This document shows positions 53,236-55,070 of a stretch of 55,070 nucleotides of DNA, piece by piece. Below the pieces are notes generated by a model. The model had not been told where the DNA came from, did no database searches, and saw only the letters and a program-made list of their open reading frames with translations. Source of the DNA: Sulfurimonas sp. (lineage in GTDB: Bacteria > Campylobacterota > Campylobacteria > Campylobacterales > Sulfurimonadaceae); assembly GCA_011391635.1 (NCBI GenBank), contig JAABQD010000016.1, positions 1 to 55,070 of the forward strand, in the 5' to 3' direction. The translations under genes and the position numbers were made by a program. Position 1 is the stretch's first letter, and the number at the start of each line of letters is the position of its first letter.

Positions 53236-54236
53236 GAGTTCTCCTCTTTGTGTTACTCCTTCTAAATTTTGTTTATGGAGATAAAATTGTGACAATCGCC
53301 TCTTATAATGTAGATAATCTTTTTGATTTAGAAGAGAGTGGCTACGAATATGATGAATATACACCTAACTCTTTTTCAGAGTGGAACCAAAAAAATTATA
53401 AAATAAAACTCCAAAATATTGCCAAGGTCATTAAAGATATCAATGCAGATATTATTGCCCTCGAAGAGGTTGAATCCCTTCAAGCCCTCAAAGATTTGCG
53501 ATTTACACTTCAAAGAGAGGGACTTTATTACCAATACTACGCAATTGCGGATAAAAAAAACACAACAGTAACTGTTGCTTTTTTGAGTAAATTACCTTTT
53601 GTGTATGCCAAAGAAGTCAGTGTCACTGCATCTCTCAAACATAGAAATATATTAGAAGCAAAATTTTCTATCAACAATAAAGATTTATATCTCTTTATCA
53701 ATCATTGGAAGGCAAAAACAGGTCCTGAGAGTGAAAGAATCGTCTCAGCAAAAGCATTGATAAACAGAGTAGAAGCTCTAGGATACGACAAAAACATCGT
53801 ACTTGTTGGCGATTTTAATTCAGATTATGAAGAGTACATTAAATTTGAACGAAAAAGAAAATTAAATGATACCAATGGAAAAACTGGAATAAACCATATT
53901 CTAGGCAGTCTCCATCAAAAAGAGAAAGCATCCAATACAAAATATGAAAAAGAGAGTTTTTATAATCTTTGGTACGATGTAAAGGAAGAAGAGAGATACA
54001 GTTATATCTACAAAAAAGAGAAAGAAACTCTCGACAACATTCTCATATCCCAATCTCTCCTTCATAAAAAAGAGATATTCTATAAAAACCAGAGTATGCA
54101 CTCATTTAAGGCTCCTTATCTCTTCAAGGGCAAAAAAATAAATGAGTGGAAAACCTCAAGACAAAAACCTATAAAACATGAAGGAGAAGGTTATTCAGAC
54201 CACCTTCCAGTGATAGCAGAGTTCATTATTAACTAA
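53232..54236 (+). CDS. Secreted endonuclease/exonuclease/phosphatase-family protein
   Basis: A 334-residue metal-dependent phosphoesterase with a signal peptide (MRVLLFVLLLLNFVYG). Active-site segments are ASYNVDNLFD, IIALEEVES (metal Glu), FINHWKA, LVGDFNSD and YSDHLPVIAEF (catalytic Asp-His). It resembles extracellular nucleases of this fold, which could digest DNA in the periplasm or outside for nutrition. It follows the oligopeptidase gene with a 4-bp overlap and converges on ung with an 8-bp overlap. A phosphatase role cannot be excluded. Confidence 0.85.
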   Translation: MRVLLFVLLLLNFVYGDKIVTIASYNVDNLFDLEESGYEYDEYTPNSFSEWNQKNYKIKLQNIAKVIKDINADIIALEEVESLQALKDLRFTLQREGLYYQYYAIADKKNTTVTVAFLSKLPFVYAKEVSVTASLKHRNILEAKFSINNKDLYLFINHWKAKTGPESERIVSAKALINRVEALGYDKNIVLVGDFNSDYEEYIKFERKRKLNDTNGKTGINHILGSLHQKEKASNTKYEKESFYNLWYDVKEEERYSYIYKKEKETLDNILISQSLLHKKEIFYKNQSMHSFKAPYLFKGKKINEWKTSRQKPIKHEGEGYSDHLPVIAEFIIN

Positions 54237-54894
54237 GACACCAATCTATCTCTCGCTTTGCACATGCCAAGAGATAACTATTTGTTTTAGAAAAAGGCTT
54301 TGAACCAAAAAATCCTCTATACGATGAGAGTGGAGATGGATGTGGAGCTTTTAAAATAAGGTGTTTAGTCTCATCTATGTAGGAAGCTTTTTTTTGAGAT
54401 GGAGCTCCCCAAAGTATAAAAACAATATTTTCATATTTAAGAGAGAGTTTATTGATAACCGCATCTGTAAATATTTCCCATCCAATACCCTTGTGAGAGT
54501 TAGGTTCAGCCTCTCTTACGGTTAATACAGTATTGATTAAAAATACACCCTCATCTGCCCAATGCGTTAAATTTCCACATGCCACAATATCACAGCCAAC
54601 ATCATTCTTCAGCTCTTTAAAAATATTGGCAAGTGAAGGGGGAATTTTACATGTATCACAAACAGAAAAGGCCAAACCATTTGCCTGATTCGCTCCATGA
54701 TAAGGGTCCTGCCCTATTATTACAACTTTTACTTTATCTGGTGAAAGCAAATTAAAAGCTCTAAAAATAGCATCCTGTTGTGGAAAAATAGTTTTTAATT
54801 TGTACTCATTTTCTATAAAATTTTGAAGTTTAATAAAGTAATCTTTGTGAAGCTCATCCTCTAAAAATGATTTCCAATCGCTGTTTAGTATCAT
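54229..54894 (-). CDS. ung: Uracil-DNA glycosylase
   Basis: A 221-residue family 1 enzyme that removes uracil from DNA. It has the catalytic water-activating loop GQDPYHGANQANGLAFSV with Asp near residue 65, VFLINTVLTV, and the leucine-loop HPSPLSSYRGFFG. The length is standard. Its 3' end overlaps the plus-strand nuclease gene by 8 bp. An exact word copy is at 54573-54583, reading VACGN in the protein. Confidence 0.96.
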   Translation of the reverse strand: MILNSDWKSFLEDELHKDYFIKLQNFIENEYKLKTIFPQQDAIFRAFNLLSPDKVKVVIIGQDPYHGANQANGLAFSVCDTCKIPPSLANIFKELKNDVGCDIVACGNLTHWADEGVFLINTVLTVREAEPNSHKGIGWEIFTDAVINKLSLKYENIVFILWGAPSQKKASYIDETKHLILKAPHPSPLSSYRGFFGSKPFSKTNSYLLACAKREIDWCLS

Positions 54895-54922
54895 AATAAT
54901 CCTTTAAAATAAAATTAAAAAT

Positions 54923-54933
54923 ATCCACATGCC
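54923..54933. repeat. Near copy of the dispersed word upstream of ung
   Basis: ATCCACATGCC, differing from the word only in its first base. It lies between ung and the 5S rRNA gene. Confidence 0.7.
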
Positions 54934-55011
54934 AAGAATAAGATAAAAAGATAAAAGTAACAATAAGTATAAGAGATAAGGTTGATAAAAAGGAAGAAGA
55001 TTATAACTTTG

Positions 55012-55070
55012 ACGGAACTAGGCAGCGACCTACATTTCCACACCTGAAAGGTGCAGTATTATCAGCGATG
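55012..55070 (-). rRNA. rrf: 5S ribosomal RNA, 3' part
   Basis: The minus strand from the window edge reads CATCGCTGATAATACTGCAC, then GTGTGGAAATGTAGGTCGCT and GCCTAGTTCC. This is the second half of a 5S rRNA: the GCTGATAATACTGC loop E and stem, the AGGTCGCTGCC helix, then the 3' end. The gene continues past the window edge, so a ribosomal RNA operon lies beyond. The exact 3' end is estimated to within a few bases. Confidence 0.85.

Noticed and set aside
55020..55060. Further word copy (TTTCCACACCTG) at the right edge
   Set aside because: This is conserved 5S rRNA sequence that differs from the word at several positions.

Overview
The window is AT-rich, densely coding DNA from a Campylobacterota (epsilonproteobacterial) chromosome, most likely a Sulfurimonas-like free-living member. 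This rests on recognisable gene order, not on a database search. Diagnostic blocks are rpsO next to an Rrf2 regulator and flhA, the run pyrH-rpoZ-spoT-tyrS-fabK-like-amiA, and trpC next to a TPR lipoprotein. Promoters are mostly TATAAT -10 boxes without a clear -35, as is usual in this phylum. The window ends inside a 5S rRNA gene on the minus strand.

Layout. 1-3.4 kb: trpC operon (minus), diverging from kdsB over a palindromic pair of -10 boxes. 4.1-5.4 kb: a small inserted segment carrying a secreted Sel1-repeat gene, flanked by a 47-bp direct duplication of the kdsB 3' end. 5.46-19.06 kb: one long minus-strand chemotaxis operon. Transcription order is PAS sensor, soluble receptor with two signalling tips, triple CheW, CheB, HEAT protein, CheR, CheY, CheZ-like, CheY, CheA, STAS-like, CheW with an inserted zinc-binding (CZB) domain, ParA ATPase, receiver protein, small protein. 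19.4-23.6 kb: rpsO (minus), then rrf2-flhA-DHH phosphoesterase (plus). 23.7-32.7 kb: a haem-binding HD-GYP protein, then the convergent core operon pyrH to amiA. 32.8-35.3 kb: two leucine-rich-repeat genes. 35.5-37.5 kb: DEAD-box helicase and FKBP isomerase. 37.46-38.07 kb: a structured intergenic region with nested inverted repeats and a 19-residue hydrophobic ORF. 38.1-48.7 kb: two large sensor kinases, ycaO, a solute-binding protein, an OprD-like porin and a receiver-GGDEF protein. 48.9-54.9 kb: an unknown protein paired with a cytosolic trypsin-like protease, M3 oligopeptidase, secreted nuclease-like protein and ung, then 5S rRNA.

How the genes work together. The chemotaxis operon holds everything needed for a separate cytoplasmic array: receptor, couplers, kinase without a fused receiver, adaptation enzymes, phosphatase and a ParA that could position it. 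The HD-GYP and GGDEF proteins point to cyclic-di-GMP control, and the solute-binding protein plus hybrid kinase look like a ligand-sensing pair.

The strongest unexplained signal is an 11-12 bp word, (T)GGCATGTGGAA / TTCCACATGCC(A). I count 21 exact copies, on both strands, inside genes, between genes and over two start codons. Four copies form a helically phased array upstream of the chemotaxis operon. It behaves like a DNA-uptake-type or other genome-wide signal sequence. The second unusual locus is the nested-hairpin and micro-ORF region near 37.6 kb, which resembles a type I toxin or translationally masked small-peptide gene.
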